60,000 bases of DNA, taken from assembly GCA_903813345.2 (NCBI GenBank), contig CAIIXF020000006.1, positions 12,220,348 through 12,280,347 of the forward strand, written 5' to 3'. The DNA comes from Owenia fusiformis. Taxonomy: Eukaryota > Annelida > Polychaeta > Sabellida > Oweniidae. Positions within the stretch are counted from its first letter, which is position 1; each line of letters starts with the position of its first letter. A model generated the notes under the pieces. That model made no database searches. It was not told the origin of the DNA and saw only the letters and a list, made by a program, of their open reading frames with translations. Of this stretch, positions 12,901-24,889 are shown one piece after another. The translations under genes and the position numbers were made by a program.

Positions 12901-13590
12901 CTTGGTGTAATAAATATGACCTTTGCACGTTTGTAGTCCACTAATGTTACAATGGTTACCCATCATGCCTCGTGAGATATGATCCTTACCTGTTCTGGAG
13001 TACCATTAGTGCCATTGGTACCATTGGTTGCAGCAGTACTGTTTTTGGAAGGCCCTCGTATGTTCACCATAGCTTTATAGAACTCTTCAAAGTCAATGTC
13101 ACCTGAGGAATCATCATCTAACTTAGCAACAATGGCCTGAAAAAGAAAACATAGCTTTACAACAATGGCCTGAAAAAGAAGAAATATCTTAGCAACGATG
13201 GTCTGAAACTGAAATCGAGGACATAACTTTGCAAGGATGGCCTGAAATAGACGAGGCATGGTACAGCTTAGCAACTATGGTCTTAAATAGGGGACATACG
13301 AGATTGGCAGATTGGTAGATTGGCAAGAATGGCCTGAAATATGTATTGAATCTTTGTTGAAAGCCCATGATCTTATTCCTTTCTAAATCCAAGACCATAC
13401 AGATCGTAAAATATTTAATTTTCAAGCAGGTTTCAAGTATAAAGCCAATGTAGCTCACCTGTATCTTCTCTTTTGGCAGGGCATATCCCAACTTCTTAGA
13501 CACATCACTCAGCTCTCTAGCATTGATAAACCCATCATTATTGTCATCAAATAAATTAAAAACAGCTCGATATTTTTCCATATCAGCCAT
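3952..13590 (-). CDS. Tail-anchored EF-hand protein, 8 exons, 513 aa
   Basis: Proposed coding exons (minus): 13590-13459, 13136-12990, 11354-11273, 8756-7925, 7663-7538, 7350-7301, 7021-6929 and 4031-3952. All junctions have GT donors and AG acceptors with matching phase, giving 1,542 nt. Two canonical calcium-binding loops are visible: DDNNDGFINARE in exon 1 and DDDSSGDIDFEE in exon 2. They are followed by an NGT triplet repeat, an arginine run in exon 3, and about 280 disordered Ser/Pro/Glu-rich residues with a duplicated SSDGDAP block. The motif PDPDRPxTPI ends both exon 4 and exon 5, and GFSF opens exons 5 and 6. A lysine-rich stretch then leads into a C-terminal hydrophobic segment (IGFAAVAVWLYLVFFL) that stops at once, the layout of a tail-anchored membrane protein facing the cytosol. 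From EF-hand family knowledge, calcium sensing is likely; the membrane, partners and function are unknown. I do not recognise a named orthologue. Confidence 0.8.
4289..4366. mobile_element. 78-bp MITE with CAGGGTGTCC termini
   Basis: The ends cagggtgtccat and atggacaccctg are inverted copies, flanked on each side by TA, the target duplication expected of Tc1/mariner-type elements. It is too short to code for anything. It lies in the last intron of the EF-hand gene. Longer elements with CAGGG-type ends lie at 10287-10901, 37732-42992 and 40129-40658. Confidence 0.75.
4549..6419. mobile_element. Non-autonomous DNA transposon filled with CGGGAG minisatellite
   Basis: Left terminus cagacttgccaacct and right terminus aggttggcaagtctg are exact inverted copies, and both are flanked by tctac, a candidate 5-bp target-site duplication (4544-4548 and 6420-6424). 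The interior at 4590-5330 and 6120-6400 is made of about 30-bp units alternating acgggag with T-rich and A-rich runs. Between them lies an unrelated foldback element (5409-5883) and a short open frame beginning at ATG 6032 (MGANPSWSKRKKRACNNQ...) that soon runs into repeats. No transposase is visible, so it is non-autonomous. It occupies the last intron of the EF-hand gene. The superfamily is unassigned: CAG ends suggest hAT, but an 8-bp duplication is not seen. Confidence 0.75.
5409..5883. mobile_element. Foldback (long inverted repeat) element, copy 1
   Basis: The left arm (about 5430-5640) and right arm (about 5680-5883) are imperfect reverse complements of each other: the stretch gtcggaacgtcgaaggta returns as taccttcgacgttccgac, and the central acagaatcgtcgattta returns as taaatcgacgattctgt. 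The left end carries a nested short palindrome around gaaacggttcgttt. The right outer end lacks its partner and looks truncated. The same family recurs at 39226-39737. No protein is encoded. Confidence 0.85.
9431..10255. repeat. 22-bp satellite array
   Basis: Roughly 37 tandem copies of a 22-bp unit of the form agcatgcatggtctagacat plus two bases. The first half is nearly homogeneous and the second half is progressively diverged (aca/cat changes, 21-23-bp units). There are no unique spacers, so it is not CRISPR-like. It lies in the intron between exons 3 and 4 of the EF-hand gene, just before a MITE. Confidence 0.95.
10287..10901. mobile_element. 0.6-kb MITE, CAGGGTGTCAAATAAG termini, TA target
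   Basis: The terminal cagggtgtcaaataagtccc returns inverted as gggacttatttgacaccctg, and TA dinucleotides flank both ends. The termini are followed by C- or G-runs. No transposase fragment is seen inside. It lies in the intron between exons 3 and 4 of the EF-hand gene, abutting the 22-bp satellite. Confidence 0.85.
13131..13337 (-). repeat. Minisatellite made of duplicated splice acceptor and exon start
   Basis: Read on the minus strand, the acceptor of exon 2 (TTTTTCAG followed by GCCATTGTTGCTAAG) is preceded by further diverged copies of the same junction at intervals of 33, 33, 39, 40 and 52 nt. The three nearest upstream copies keep a CAG acceptor, a pyrimidine-rich tract and an open frame into exon 2. 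Using them would add 11, 22 or 35 residues, each block beginning with AIVVKL-, TIVAKI- or AILAKL-like sequence just before the second EF-hand loop. The next copy out (near 13280) has AAG and is out of frame. Confidence 0.85.
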
Positions 13591-16068
13591 TTTAAACGTT
13601 ATAATGTTATTTTCTGGTATTATTATATACTAAAGTAGAATAAATCCGAATGCTGATTTTGTTAGTTCAATTTCTATCCAGATCCGTAATTATTCTGTAC
13701 ATAGCATAAAGAGCCTCTTTTGGGTGATTGCTATGTTCATTGGGTGATTGCTCTCTCAGTAATATGATTGTTATGTTGTATTCCGAAGTGATACTGGTGT
13801 CCAATGCTAGTTACACCTATATGTACGCTCCCAATCCACAGACATAACGCTGAAAGTACAAAAATTGCAAGATACAACTTTATTCCGTTTTCTTAATTTG
13901 TTGTTCACACTGTAACGTATTTGTGTTTGGTGCTACATAAAAATCGGACGACCATAAAAAACGATCATAACTTTACATTTGGACCGACAGGCTCTGTGCT
14001 TGGAGGTGGACCTTATCATCGGCTGACATTTACTGGTAAAGCTGAACCAGTTTCCCTAGCAACAGATAAAGATACCTGCTCAGTATTCTATTTTAACAAT
14101 GATCTGTTACCATGACTACACTGTACCTGGTATTCTCCAAGGGGAACAGTTGGTGCGCTGCATCAGTTCTTGACCACAGACATAAGATGCAATAAATGTT
14201 TAACGTCTTTACGGACAAACCAATTGAGAAAAGAATAGTTATCACAGGGGCTCATAATAACACGTACACGTATACGTTCTCGTAGCTAATCTCCCTTTTA
14301 TAAGCGGTATGAGAATATCGCTATCAGTACAATTTTTATTTCTACCATATCGTATTCTCAGTTCACTTTCAATTTTTGAAATATTTGTTAAACTATACAC
14401 ATTTCCTAAAAGTACCCCATTTTCAATTTATTGCTAGACCCGCCCCTCACTAATGAAACATTGCATGGAAGCATTAACAAGCCATATAGATAAGTAATCA
14501 TGACCTATTACTGGAACAAGTATTCTAAGTTAGGATGTTAATCCCTAGAAGTTAATCCTAGCTTAATGGTATTAACCTTTAATCCAATATCACACATGAA
14601 TCTTGAATTAATTCAAAATAACAAACAGATAACTATTCTGATCTCATTATTCAATTCTAAATTATTTCTTCATATATTTTCTCATTCTGCTGTGGTCATG
14701 CTCAACCAATGGCTAAAAGTACAAGACAGTGTTTATATTTAAGCATCATAATTGTTTATCCAATTTTTTCCGAAAGGAGAAGTCTCTCAAACAACTTATA
14801 CCTTGAAAGGGTCCGGGTTTTGTACTATTTGTTAAATTAATAGAAAATATATCCTTACTAAGTATTGTTAAAGTCAGATTCTTCAGCTAGACCCAATACT
14901 TTCTACAGATCTACACCCCCACCATACCTTTGATAACCGGAAGTTCCAATCAGATAGCGTTTTAAAGCATGAATCTTCTGTTTTTACCAGAATATTTCTT
15001 CTCTTAACCTGCTTTACTCTATACTTGGTGAATATACCAAAAAAGATATATGATGAATTTGTGAAAACCGCTAAACTTTCAGTTGCCAAATTTTTTTGAG
15101 GAAGTGTAGGCACTCACATGAAACCCGGGAAAGTACTTACCCTAAATATTCTTAACATCCCTTGGTTCTGTGAATCACTTTAGGTAATCCAGTACATTAT
15201 CTTTTATTTACCAATATAATCCAATAAATCTAACCTCGTACTATAGATAACTGCTAACTTAGGGGATCTGTTGAGCACTGTGATGTCAGAATAATACAAG
15301 CAGCTCTTGTTTGGAACATGCGCTTAGTTTTTTGAGTGATAAGTGATGTTCCTCAGTTACCCAAATACAAAATATCAACCCGACCAAACGCTCTTATTGA
15401 TATTTCTCTGTATAATCGACGAAAATGATAAGCAATCTAAGACATATTTGGGGTGTATGGGTTGTTTGAGATTCCCTTCATTGTTTTTTGCCTGATTGTG
15501 CTCTAAATACAAGAGAAATCTATGAAAAGATTCAATAATATTTTCCCGAGCCGAGGTCTTGTACATGCAAAGGTAAGTTACCAAGAAGCCACTTGGGGAG
15601 TTATTTGCAGTTATGCTGACCCCATGCTACCCTCCATGTATTATAAACACAAGTCTGTCGGATAACAGTATCTCAATATAGACTCAGGTATGCTTCAGAA
15701 CACCAGAAAGCATCCAGAATACTTCCTGACTTACAGAACTTTGTTATCATTATCAGAAAATGCTTATACTGAAACCAGTTCATCTTACAATTAGTATTCG
15801 TTACGAAACTATGTTGTCATATCTTGGATTCTATATCTATATTGTCATATCTTGGATTCTATATTGTCATATCTTGGATTGTGCCACTGGATTGTGTGAT
15901 TGTGTTTTATTCTCATTTTATTCTCATGGCTCTTTCACGTTCATCATAACTTCTTGGGTTGTCTGAAAGTACTTGTACTTAAATCTTGGTTTTTTCACGA
16001 ATTGCGATTTGAAATTTGGATGGTGTCACAGTAATCGTGCTATATTCTAGAGTTTTGAAACATATATT

Positions 16069-16312
16069 GTGCGTTATTCTTGGATTGCACTACTGTCATT
16101 GTGCTTTATTTTTGGATTGCACTGCGGTCATTGTGCGTTGTTCTTGGATTGCACTACGGTCATTGTGCTTTATTTTGAATTGCACTACGGTCATTGTGCG
16201 TTATTCTTGGATTGCACTGCGGTCATTGTGCGTTATTCCTGGATTGCACTACGGTCATTGTGCGTCATTCTTGGATTGCACTACTGTTATTTTGCTTTAT
16301 TTTTGGATTGCG
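16069..16312. repeat. 32-bp minisatellite
   Basis: About seven and a half tandem copies of a 32-bp unit built on ttcttggattgcactacggt followed by cattgtgcg. One copy is a base short. Related ATCTTGGATT motifs occur just upstream at 15820-15885. Long open frames across it are by-products of the repeat. Confidence 0.9.
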
Positions 16313-19099
16313 CCACACATATATTTCTATCATCTCTCTATGATTTGGGTCCATTCTAAAATTATTCTTAACTATTAAGGCATCATACCGAAAGCAAGCT
16401 CATATTAGGGTATCATTGATCATTTTGATTACGTTACGTATCACAGGAATCATGTTTTGACAGCCAAACACTTCAGTCCACTTGGCAGTGTGACTGGGAG
16501 TAGGATAGGCCCTATACTAGTCATTAGCCCTTATTAACATATCATTTGATCAGAGGAAGTTTTCAGTTTTGAAGCATTTTTGATTTGAATTAAAGTTATT
16601 CAAATTAGTTATATAGAAAACGATGTTGTGCCTATACCGGGAAAAACATTGCCCGTTATCTTTACTTTATCGTCGTTCATGGGGATTCCATGACCTATTG
16701 GCTCTATTGCAGGGATATGAAGAACATAGCCAGGTGCAAATCCAATCAACCTTGACACAATATGATACATCTTATCTTTCTAAGCAATATACAGCCGCAA
16801 TAAATGTGGGGATATATAAACCAGAGGCATATTGATAAATAAACTAGAGGTTATTTAATGCGAGTGATGGAATATGAATTTTATTCCGAGGGAAATATCA
16901 TATTTTCTCGAGGTACATCAATAACCTGTTTATATTATGATATTTTTTGAAGTTTGATTTGTCATCGCCTAACGATGGTGTCATAAAATGATGCAATTAT
17001 ATTTATCATATAACATTTTCGGAACTTTTGATGAAGAAATTCTGATACGGGATATCTGATACGGGATTTTGGCTGATACGGGATCTTATACGGGATTTTT
17101 TTGTATATCAATTCAATTCCGTTTTATTTCCCAGGGCAAAACAAGCTATAGCCGAGATCTTCCAAGAATGGGATTCACACTTGTAATACAGGTGGTCTAT
17201 ATGTACAACCATTTTGCTTGAAATTCTCCATTGACCTTTATGTGAAATGTCAATGTATATTTTTGTTTCTTATATAAATTTACAGAACGAATGCAAGATA
17301 TTATCAATTGGAGTATTATGAAGTTTGGCATCAGGACTAGATCAAGATATCATAGTCACACTACAGTATGTACATGTAATATATCGAACTCTCATCACAT
17401 TCCTCGATCACCTTTTTGCCCTTCTGTAGAATTCACCTTTAGATGCCCAAGATAATGGGTTTCACCCCTTCCGAAAGATTTTTCACCAAAAGTTCCTTTT
17501 TACCACGTTCCTTTTACTACAAAATATCAAAGCCATTCGATTTTTTGTAATATTGAGCATTCCTGGAAAAAAATTAAGGTTCAAAAATCGGGCTTTAAAT
17601 CGCTATCAAATGGGGGCCTCTTATTGCCAAATCTATTGAAGGGGGGTGTATTCCAGTCTTATCAGGATGAGTCACATAATGGCAGATTAGCTGGTCGGAG
17701 TTTTTAACCAGTTGCCAAAAATACAACAAACAGGATTGTTTTTTTGATAAATTGATGTGGTGTTTACATGGTTAGGCTAGACTATAGGTCAATGACACAA
17801 TGGCTTTCTAGACAAAGATGATGATGACAAGGGGTTTCAAAAAGATGTCAGCAAAGATTATGTCAAAGAATAAGATGATGACAATGTTGATGTCATCATG
17901 GATGATGACCAAGGTGATGTCAGCATAGTTAATGACTATAATAACATTTCGTCCAAAGGAGGAAATATTCCATATAGGCTGTAAAAGTTGAAAATTGCAA
18001 CTGAAAGGTCTAGCTGATGACCTGGCCTATTTGGTGCATAGGTACGTGGAAGTCCAACTGTAGCAATCGGTATATTTATCTCTGGAGATGATTGAACTAT
18101 CTTTATAGCTCTTACTCTCTCATTAACAACTCGAACTCGAATGGAAAAATGTTGAACCAAAATCTCCTTGTTTGGGTAGGAAAATAAAATGATAAACTTA
18201 GATGATAAAAATTAGATGATATACTATACTTTGATGGTAACAATTAGATGATATACTATACTTGGATGATATGACTAAGATTAAGCTCGATATTTTGATG
18301 TTGCAAATTAAGTGATATAACTGAGAACATGTGCAAAGAGATTCTAAAATTCTGTAGTGCCCAAGTTCTCTTATAAAGCAACATCAACAAACAATCAAAC
18401 AAATTGGCAAGCAATAAAAACAAACAAATAGAATATTAGCAAGAAAGTTTCAGAATATTCATGAGAATTTTTTCCGAATTTCACCAGTCATCATCATATT
18501 TCAGAACATGGGAAACAGTGAGAGCAACTCCTACACCTCTGGTATACAGGTAAACACTAATTGAAATCTAAAAATATTGCAATTGATCCACCTACATGTA
18601 AGGCAAACCTTGTGAGTATTCCTTGCCTGGTAAGAAGGAATTCAGATGATTTGGCAAGGAATGAGCGGAGCACCATTTGCGTTTTCACCACAAACAATCG
18701 TATAAAGATCCCGGAATAGAAGGCATCACTGAAAATACATGTTTTAAAATGATACTGCATAAACGATATGAAATAATTTGAATAGGTAACTTTGGCTAAT
18801 CATGAACACGCAGACTAGCCATGTTACAGATTAGAACTTCAGCTAGTTCTGGAACACCACCACATGTAAATCAACTCAACTAAATCAAGTAAAGGGAGAT
18901 AAACCTGGTTAAGTTCTCCCTCGGGAGATATTGGCTAAGCTTTTGATCCCTTCATTGGCGAATCTTGGGTAGGGTCGGGCGAGTTGCTCTTTCTTGTCCA
19001 TGCCCTTCAAACATTACATACTTGCATGTTTTGTCATATCGAATGCAGTAGGCAGTACCAGCCTGTACTCTGAAGATTCCATGTGATTACTTACACAAA

Positions 19100-19290
19100 T
19101 ATTTGGAAATTCGGGGCTCACAGGGAATTCAGGGTATGCAGTGAATTTAGGGTTCACACAGGGTATACAGAGAGTTCAGCGTATATAGGGAATTCAAGGT
19201 TCACAAGGAATTCAGGGTATACGGGGAGTTCATGTTAAACAGGCAATTCAGGGTTCACGTCATGGAATTCCGGCTAGCAGAAAATTCAGG
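19100..19290. repeat. Degenerate ~21-bp repeat (ggaattcagggtatac)
   Basis: A run of diverged units of the type ggaattcagggtatac or gaattcagggttcac, with insertions and substitutions between copies. It looks like an old minisatellite and has no coding signal. Confidence 0.7.
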
Positions 19291-19624
19291 ATATGCAGAG
19301 GATTTGCAGGCAGTTCAACTCACAGTCACAACATATTTTTTGTATCCCAGATCTTCATCTGATAAACTAAAACTGTACAGGGATGTAGAATATATTGTAA
19401 TCAGATCTGAGCTGCTTGATTAGATAGCGAGGTAAGGTCACGGAAACCGTCATATCCTACATTCGCATTCGAGTTCATTAATGTGAGGTAATAGGGTGGT
19501 CCGAATGACTGATGTCATCAATACCACCCCTTTCAATTCCAAGTTAACAATGTCAATAGCATTTGATGTCAACGTCTAGAATTGATATCAATCGCAAGGC
19601 TGATGTTGTTCACACCAAATTCAT

Positions 19625-20045
19625 ACCAGTCTGGTGATGTCTTGCCAAGTTGATAAAGCCACTGTTTATATATATCTTATGATGTCATACCAATGTTATT
19701 ATGCCATACCAGTCTGGTGATGTCTTGCCAAGTTGATGAAGTCACTGTTTATATATCTTATGATGTCATACCAATGTAATTATGTCATACCAGTCTGGTG
19801 ATGTCTTGCCAAGTTGATAAAGCCACTGTGTATATATCTTATGATGTCATACCAATGTTATTATGCCATACCAGTCTGGAGATGTCTTGTCAAGTTGATA
19901 AAGTCACTGTTTATATATCTTATGATGTCATACCAATGTTATTATGTCATACCAGTCTGGTGATGTCTTGCCAAGTTGATGAAGTCACTGTTTATATATC
20001 TTATGATGTCATACGAATGTTATCATGTCATACCTGTTTGATGAT
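19625..20045. repeat. 81-83-bp tandem repeat
   Basis: About five copies begin with accagtctggtgatgtcttg and end with atgtcataccaatg plus a variable tail, spaced 81 to 83 bp apart. The 81-bp period keeps one frame open over 83 residues, which explains an apparent repeat protein there. It is not supported as a gene. Confidence 0.9.
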
Positions 20046-21984
20046 GTAAATGATTCTCCCTAATCATGATTATGTCTCACCAAATGATGTCAATACCAAG
20101 TTGGTGATGCCAAAGCATTACATCATTAATTGCTCCCTCTAGGCAAGTAAATATCTTGAACACTAAAACAACAACCTAAATCAGCTAAGTTGATTGAAGT
20201 CAAGCCTGTTGGCCACTGGCACTTGGCATCAACATGATGTAATTATATAATTTACAAATCAACCTCATCGTGCATTCACATTTTTTCTAGCATATGGCCC
20301 TATCGTGAAAATATCTAGAACTCCCTCACAACGTTTTCCCATGATAGGTTTTCAGTTTTGTCTTTTCTCTTGGATGTTTTTAGAATGTTAGTCCTTACAG
20401 TTTTTATTTCTTATTGTCATCCTTTCTCAATTTTTCCAATTGTCAATACGTATATAAAATGAATATGATTTTATGGGTTAAATCAGTCAAATGTCTTTTT
20501 GTGAGAAAATAAAGTTTTGGGGTCCCACGGACAGATGAATAATATGACTTTATCGTTGATAAAAAACATGCAAAAATAAACTTACCTTTATTAACTAGCT
20601 ATCCACAATTTAGGTTACAATATCACTATGTACACAACGAATCTCATTCAAAATTGAAGCATTTACAGAAGTTCCTGATATGAGTTCTAAAATAAAGTTG
20701 CCACGTTGACTCACCTGCGAAACCTATGCCTGTATTCCCGTTTCCATGACGTCTGATGATGAGGTAGGCTGATCTATCTGCCTCTAGCCTCTGTTACTAG
20801 TCTTTTTCACAGGTAAAAAGATCAACCGCCGACTCTATACGTACAAGCACTATCGGTGTAGTCTACACCATATCTCTATTTTTGGCTAAGGTGAAATTGG
20901 TTCGTAATTCTGAAGTAACATGTGGTCAAAGTCCTGCATGATACATTGGCAGCCCCCCCCTCCTTGGATGGGCCTTTTTGAGCCTTATTTTTTTTATTTA
21001 AGGCCAAATTATTAAGAAAATGGGCCTGCTTTTCAAAATTTTCGCGTGTTTTCAGACTTGAAATACCTGATACCTTAATACTTTTCATGCCCGGCCTTAC
21101 TATGATATAGTCTTTCCGGAAGATGACTCGAATACTAGTTGACAGATTTTCTTCACATTTGTTGGAAAGATGCAACTTGAAATAATTCCAATTTCTAATT
21201 TCCCTTTAAAAATAAGAACGCTTTTTCTCAATTGATAATGAAGAAACATAAAGGAGTGGTAACTTTTTGAACACACGTTTCTCTTAAATCAGTCATCAAA
21301 AAATTCTGAAAATTTTACAGATCGTCAATTTAATGGTCATCCTTTGAACAGCAACAATAACATTTGGAAAAAATCAACCAAAACTTCCTTTGTATAACCG
21401 TAAGGTCTAAGAAAATGTTGTATATGCTATTTTGTTCCAACAAGGTTCGGAAAGACATTTTATTTCATTCTCAAGAAATGGTACAAAGGAACAAAAAAGA
21501 ATTACACTAAAAAAAACAAAAAAATGTTAACAAAAACAGTTATATAGAATATATAGAAATAATTTTCGCATTAAATTGTTGCCAATCAGTCATCATTACA
21601 TAAAATACCGTGTAATTTACAAAAACATTGTTCACCATATCAAAACCTATCCTTGAAACGGCAATTATGAAATTATGTGCATTATCTATGTGTCACTATT
21701 GTTGACAGACACAGACGGACGGATAGACGGATTGACAGATGAGTGAATGATTGCAATAGCTCACCATGTAAACAAACTATTATTTATTTGATGTATTGAA
21801 CAATATTCATGTGTTTGCCTCTGTATTTAAATTAAGGGGGGGGGGGGTTACAAATTATTTTTACATGCAATACTCATATTTACGAATGACGTAAATCGAG
21901 AACGATTTTATAATCGAGAACGATTTTATGCTCGAGTTAAATCCACTGATCCTAAGAAAGTCGTATTTGTCATGTTCGAATCAT

Positions 21985-24807
21985 TCATAAAAATACTTCG
22001 ATAAGAGAGCCTGTACTAGAATTAGGACTAGACTCTCTATCGCTCCTTAAGTTAGTTTTCGAACTCCTCGTCGTGTTTTCACCCATAAATCGTTTCAACA
22101 TTTGCTTCAGTTCTTTCAGCTCTTGATGAATATTATCATGCACAGTGGAGGTGTCAACGTCGTTGTGTTCCTGTTTATTTTCGGCGATCTTCTTATGGCC
22201 AAGGTAACGTTGAATCAGTTTGCTCATCAACAGTTGGTAGCTTTCCCTTTTACTTTCCAAGCTTCTGGCATTTTCGTCATCTATATAACAACATTTCAAC
22301 AAAGAGCAGTGAGCCTGTTCCCTACCTAAACATTTCAAAGCCAACCACTTGGCAAATTTGCTGAAGCTTTTTGGACTCGGAATGAGGTTAAATGGAGGAG
22401 GGAGTGTCCCACCCTCTTCGAGGAAGCTCTGCCACACTTCGGTCCGAGCGAATTTCCACTCCACGTCTGCGTTATCAAATACCATTTGGTAGGAATTGGT
22501 CATCATGGCTATCAGCATGTTGAGCAATACAATGATTGCAATCACATGGTAAGCACCAAACATGAGAGCACCAACAGTTTGAGTAATTTCGTGTTTGTTG
22601 ATGTATACGATAGTCTCATTCCCATCCTGTTTGGTATATGGAGATATGACAACATCGGCAGCATTTATTGGCGACATTGCGAATATAGCCCAAAATAAAG
22701 TTTTGACAGAATCTGTGAATGTTGTAAAAGCACCAAGTTGAGGTTTCTTTATTCCATTGCTGTCAATTATAAGTTGGCCACCGTAGTATGTATACAACTT
22801 GCTGAGGCCGGTGGAGAAGGAAAATATCACGATGAAGAAGATGCACAAGAATCTGCCGACATCAATGAACATCTTACTTATAGACACTTGGAGTGGACCG
22901 AGGGTATTGTTGACTTGGAAGAACTGAAGCACCCTCCCGAAAGCCATGATGGTGGCTATGGCAAGAGTGCATTCCGCCAAGAGAGTAGGGTCTGTCATCT
23001 CCCAGTATTTACGTTCGAGGAATTTATTGCCATTAACACGAACGTCATGATAAGCTACGACCCAGAGGATGAATGTCAGAAGGAAGACCATCATCATTAT
23101 CATGTCGTACCTAAAACAACAGTGATAATCGTCGCTTTTATTAAGAACAACATAATGTACATATACGAAATTATCAATACGGTATGTAAGGATATACAAG
23201 TTTTAGTTGACGGACGTTACGATGTAGTATAAAATAGGATGGAAAGATATACAGATGAAATATATACTGGGAATAGTATATACGTTTTCTAGCTCAGATT
23301 ACGGTCTTTCTTGATGAACACACTAAAGTACTTACCAATTCCACTTCTGAGAGAGGTATTTCTTTATTCCGTCCCCCCAGACTTGCTTGATCTCTTTCCA
23401 GAGCAGACCAAAGACGTAAATTGCAATTGCCCATTCCAGACCAGTATTCGGCGGTCCCCTTACGAAGTCCATTCTATCCCGATCATTTTGAATAAACAAC
23501 ATGACCAAGAAGGCCATGTACGAGGCGGAGTAATACAAGAATTTGTTCATCGGTGATTTTAGGGATTGGGCGAGCTTTGTATATGGTGCCACAAGATAAA
23601 AAACTGATGCGAGTGGAAGTGTGAATATTCTAAAAATCGCATGCGCAAGTTTCTGTGGATCATTATAAGCTTTCCATTCTATCCATTTTCCAACCCAGGC
23701 CATACGCAGAACTTGTTGACAGCTGTGGTGCGCCACGAATTCCTTCTGTTGGCAGTCCATGGCTTTGTCCAATCTTGGGAAACGTAACGTTTGGCCACCC
23801 TCATCTATACCATCTTTTGACCACTCGAGAAGTTCCTCAACTTCTTCTGTGGAACGGCATTGGTCTAGTAAAAGCACGGGGAATTTTTTTACCGAAGCTG
23901 CTAGGTCAGTATAATCTTTATGAAATTCTTTTTCGACAAATGCACACTCGGTGAGCTCAAGGCTTAGTTCGAATGCAGTAAGGATGGGATCGTCCGATGA
24001 TTGGCAGATGTATGCCGGACTCGCCAGTGCTTTGTAGCAGTTCAGACGAGCAATAGATTCGACAAGACTTTCTCTTTCTTTCAGCTTTAGACAAACATCT
24101 CCACAGAAACATTTCGGAGAATGTGGTTTTTCAATCCGATGACCCCTCTTCATCAAAACCTTGATACATTCATAATGCTGTTGATGGGCTGCTAAGATCA
24201 GGGGTGTCATGTCAACTGAGAACTCTGTGCTTTCGTAGTCATCAGGCAAATAGGTTTCAGAACGATCGGTGTTCTTTAATTTATCCAGCAGAATCTCCAT
24301 AATTCGGCAGTTGCCGATTAGGACAGCATGTAAAACACAATCTCCAATATTGATCTCATCGAACTGAGCAAAATATTCTACCATCGGAACATCTTCATTG
24401 TTAACAGCAATATGGAGTGCAGTGAATCCTTGGTAGTTTTGACAATTTATATCGAAATTCTCTTGATGGGAAATGAAATCAATAACGTCAATGACATCTC
24501 CATTATGGACAAGATTGAAAAATGCTTTCCCATCCTCGGATAAATCTGGAAGAAGCAAACTCGGCCTGTAAGCTAATGCCTTGCTATCGAGAACAAAATC
24601 CCGATCTGACTTTACATTTTCATAGTCGAAGTTAGGCCTTTTTGTCGTCTTCCTTTGAGGTTTATGATGCTTCCTCCAGCCAATAGCCGTTGTGATCGCA
24701 GCCGCCATACTCAAATTACCATTTTGTTTGAGTCCAACATCATCACAATCGTCATCTCTATTGGTGGTAATGACGTCATAAGACATTATTAAATGAGTTA
24801 ACATCAT
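21985..24807 (-). CDS. TRPC-family cation channel, 2 exons
   Basis: Exon 1 ends at 23336 and exon 2 runs 23110-21985, separated by a 225-nt GT-AG intron that splits a tryptophan codon; about 865 aa from the first in-frame ATG at 24807. Later ATGs at 24786 and 24708 are possible starts, the last with the best initiation context (AGTATGGCG). The N-terminal third has ankyrin-type repeats (for example FTALHIAVNNEDV). They are followed by a His-Cys-Cys-Cys cluster (PHSPKCFCGDVC) like the zinc site of TRPC channels, the TRP_2-type linker, and six hydrophobic segments. The pore has the TRPC LFW motif (TLFWAIFAMSP), and S6 (VLLNMLIAMMTNSY) leads into the TRP box EWKFAR. A short helical stretch (QELKELKQMLKRFM) may form a coiled coil. 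The C-terminus EVFL fits a class II PDZ ligand. By family knowledge it is a plasma-membrane calcium-permeable channel downstream of phospholipase C. The length is normal for the family and no break is seen. Confidence 0.95.
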
Positions 24808-24889
24808 TTCAACAAAATTTTCACAACAACAACGAAGGTTAGAAATGTGTCTCCTTAACCCACGATAAGTTCCTGTGTCTAGGCTCAAT

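Larger units (their letters stand above)
13600..21984. other. Intergenic region between the EF-hand and TRPC genes
   Basis: No exon with recognisable homology was found on either strand. The region contains the minisatellites listed separately (16069-16312, 19100-19290, 19625-20045), a short GATACGGGAT repeat near 17042-17100, a GATGATG-rich patch near 17815-17935, and a short GACGGA/GACAGA-type simple repeat near 21705-21745. The promoter of the EF-hand gene should lie just above 13590, but no clear TATA or initiator element was identified. Confidence 0.5.

Noticed and set aside
16016-16378. Cys/Leu-rich 120-residue frame
   Set aside because: It comes from the 32-bp minisatellite and has no homology or splice support.
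17815-17935. Asp-rich coding exon (GATGATGAC-rich patch)
   Set aside because: The frame breaks within a few dozen codons and there are no splice sites; it is better explained as a simple repeat.
22738-23232. 164-residue open frame opposite the TRPC exon
   Set aside because: It is antisense to well-supported TRPC coding sequence and shows no homology.
24808-24888. Extra N-terminal residues of the TRPC protein upstream of 24807
   Set aside because: The first codon there is TTG and an in-frame stop lies just before it; the first in-frame ATG is 24807.
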